Source: Takakia lepidozioides (taxonomy: Eukaryota; Streptophyta; Takakiopsida; Takakiales; Takakiaceae). From it: 60,000 nt of DNA. Shown piece by piece: positions 59,282-60,000 of this stretch. The notes beneath the pieces are model-generated. The model made no database searches, had not been told where the DNA came from, and was given only the letters and a program-made list of their open reading frames with translations. Positions within the stretch are counted from its first letter, which is position 1. Each line of letters starts with the position of its first letter. The stretch covers positions 14,758,001-14,818,000 of the forward strand of contig CM060731.1 in NCBI GenBank assembly GCA_030704615.1. Direction: 5' to 3'. A program made the translations under genes and the position numbers.

Positions 59282-59703
59282 CACTCCTCCTTAAATTCGC
59301 TGCTTCTCCCTCTTCGTCTTCGTCCGGTCTGCACCTTGCTCGGAATGTAACCTCTCCCCCCTGAATGAAGCTCCTACCAAAAGCCCTTGATTGCGTCTAC
59401 AATGGAACATGTAGCCGATTAATAAAACAACTACACTTTGGCCCAAGCACTTGCAGTCAGTCAATCAGCGGTGCTTAACTTCCATTCAACTCCTCAACTT
59501 CTCTCATGGTACTAGTAGCTTCCTCCCCTCACAAACCACGGAGATCACCACAAATAAAAACCCAGTTTCGAAAGCTGATCAAGTGGGCAACTTAACAGTT
59601 CGAGAAGAGAAATCTCCAAGAAAGCAGCAGCAATGCGTGCAAGTGGGAAGAGACAAGGCGGCCAGCCAGTGTGTGTTGGGTGAGGTCGCGAGAGTAGGCA
59701 GCT

Positions 59704-59821
59704 CGAGCTCTGTTCCGCCAATGTGGAGGTGGGCCCGCTGGTTCAACCGAGAGAATAATCTAAAAAGAGTTAGTGATTAATATACTCGCGCACTCGAGCA
59801 CGCTAGATTTCACCGCGGTAA
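59704..59821 (-). promoter_or_regulatory. Promoter block of MADS copy 2, conserved with copy 1
   Basis: Contains TTCCGCCAATGTGG, GGTGGGCCC, GAGAATAATCTAAAAAGAGT and CTAGATTTCACCGCGGTAA, in the same order as 51639-51770. CCAAT lies at 59718-59722 and a TCP-type GTGGGCCC at 59729-59736. It is about 0.42 kb upstream of the ATG, matching copy 1. Confidence 0.7.
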
Positions 59822-60000
59822 AAGGGAGTGATGGGCAGGCGGGGTGGGTGAATAACTCGCTGGCGAGGCAGAGTCTCGGCAGTCGAGCCGCGGCGTTTTC
59901 GCCGTGCGTGCCTGCCGCATTGCGTCACGCACGGAGGCGCCGCGAGGGGGCCGGCCGTGCTGGCCTCGCGCCGCATCCCCATCTGTTCACAGTGCAAGCT

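Noticed and set aside
59282-59284. An extra N-terminal residue for MADS copy 2 starting at GTG
   Set aside because: The codon before the ATG at 59281 is GTG. Plant MADS proteins start at the MGR methionine, and copy 1 agrees.

Overview
This is a nuclear window from a land plant. The intact genes are plant families: a KEULE/SEC1 secretory protein, a plant-type cationic amino acid transporter, and two MIKC*-type MADS-box genes with the divided I-region exons typical of that class. The rest is mostly retrotransposon, DNA-transposon and tandem-repeat DNA. The MIKC* MADS domains and the long multi-exon genes look more like a spore-bearing plant (moss, lycophyte or fern) than a flowering plant. That is inference; nothing here fixes the species.

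Layout. 1-6.7 kb: tandem repeats, a hAT-type element and unassigned sequence. 6.7-10.55 kb, minus strand: a 69-aa single-pass membrane protein gene, then CFAP20/BUG22. Only 28 nt separate the stop of the first from the start of the second, which suggests a dicistronic transcript or overlapping genes. 11.7-14.0 kb, plus strand: a two-exon CAT transporter. 14-25.6 kb: no host gene found. This stretch holds three tRNA-derived SINE-like repeats, an AT-rich tandem array split by a 2.3-kb inverted-repeat element (itself carrying telomere-like and hairpin arrays), two more hAT-type elements with perfect 8-bp target-site duplications (TSDs), a MITE, and LINE copies. 26.0-45.2 kb, minus strand: a complete 21-exon SEC1/KEULE gene of 667 codons. 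I traced every exon with consistent phase. Its introns hold a near full-length LINE (35742-40600, 13-bp TSD), several LINE fragments and a SINE. 46.2-51.2 kb and 55.3-59.3 kb, minus strand: tandem MIKC* MADS-box paralogues of about 499 and 469 codons with the same exon structure and a shared promoter block.

The host genes are not a functional pathway. SEC1/KEULE acts in vesicle fusion and cytokinesis, CAT in amino-acid transport, CFAP20 in cilia/flagella and post-translational modification of tubulin, and the MADS proteins in transcription, probably as dimers. What unifies the window is repeated insertion of one LINE family and one hAT family. The paralogous MADS intron and a neighbouring repeat copy preserve empty sites that date some of the insertions.

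All gene models come from reading splice sites and comparing with remembered family members. No alignment, search or expression data were used.
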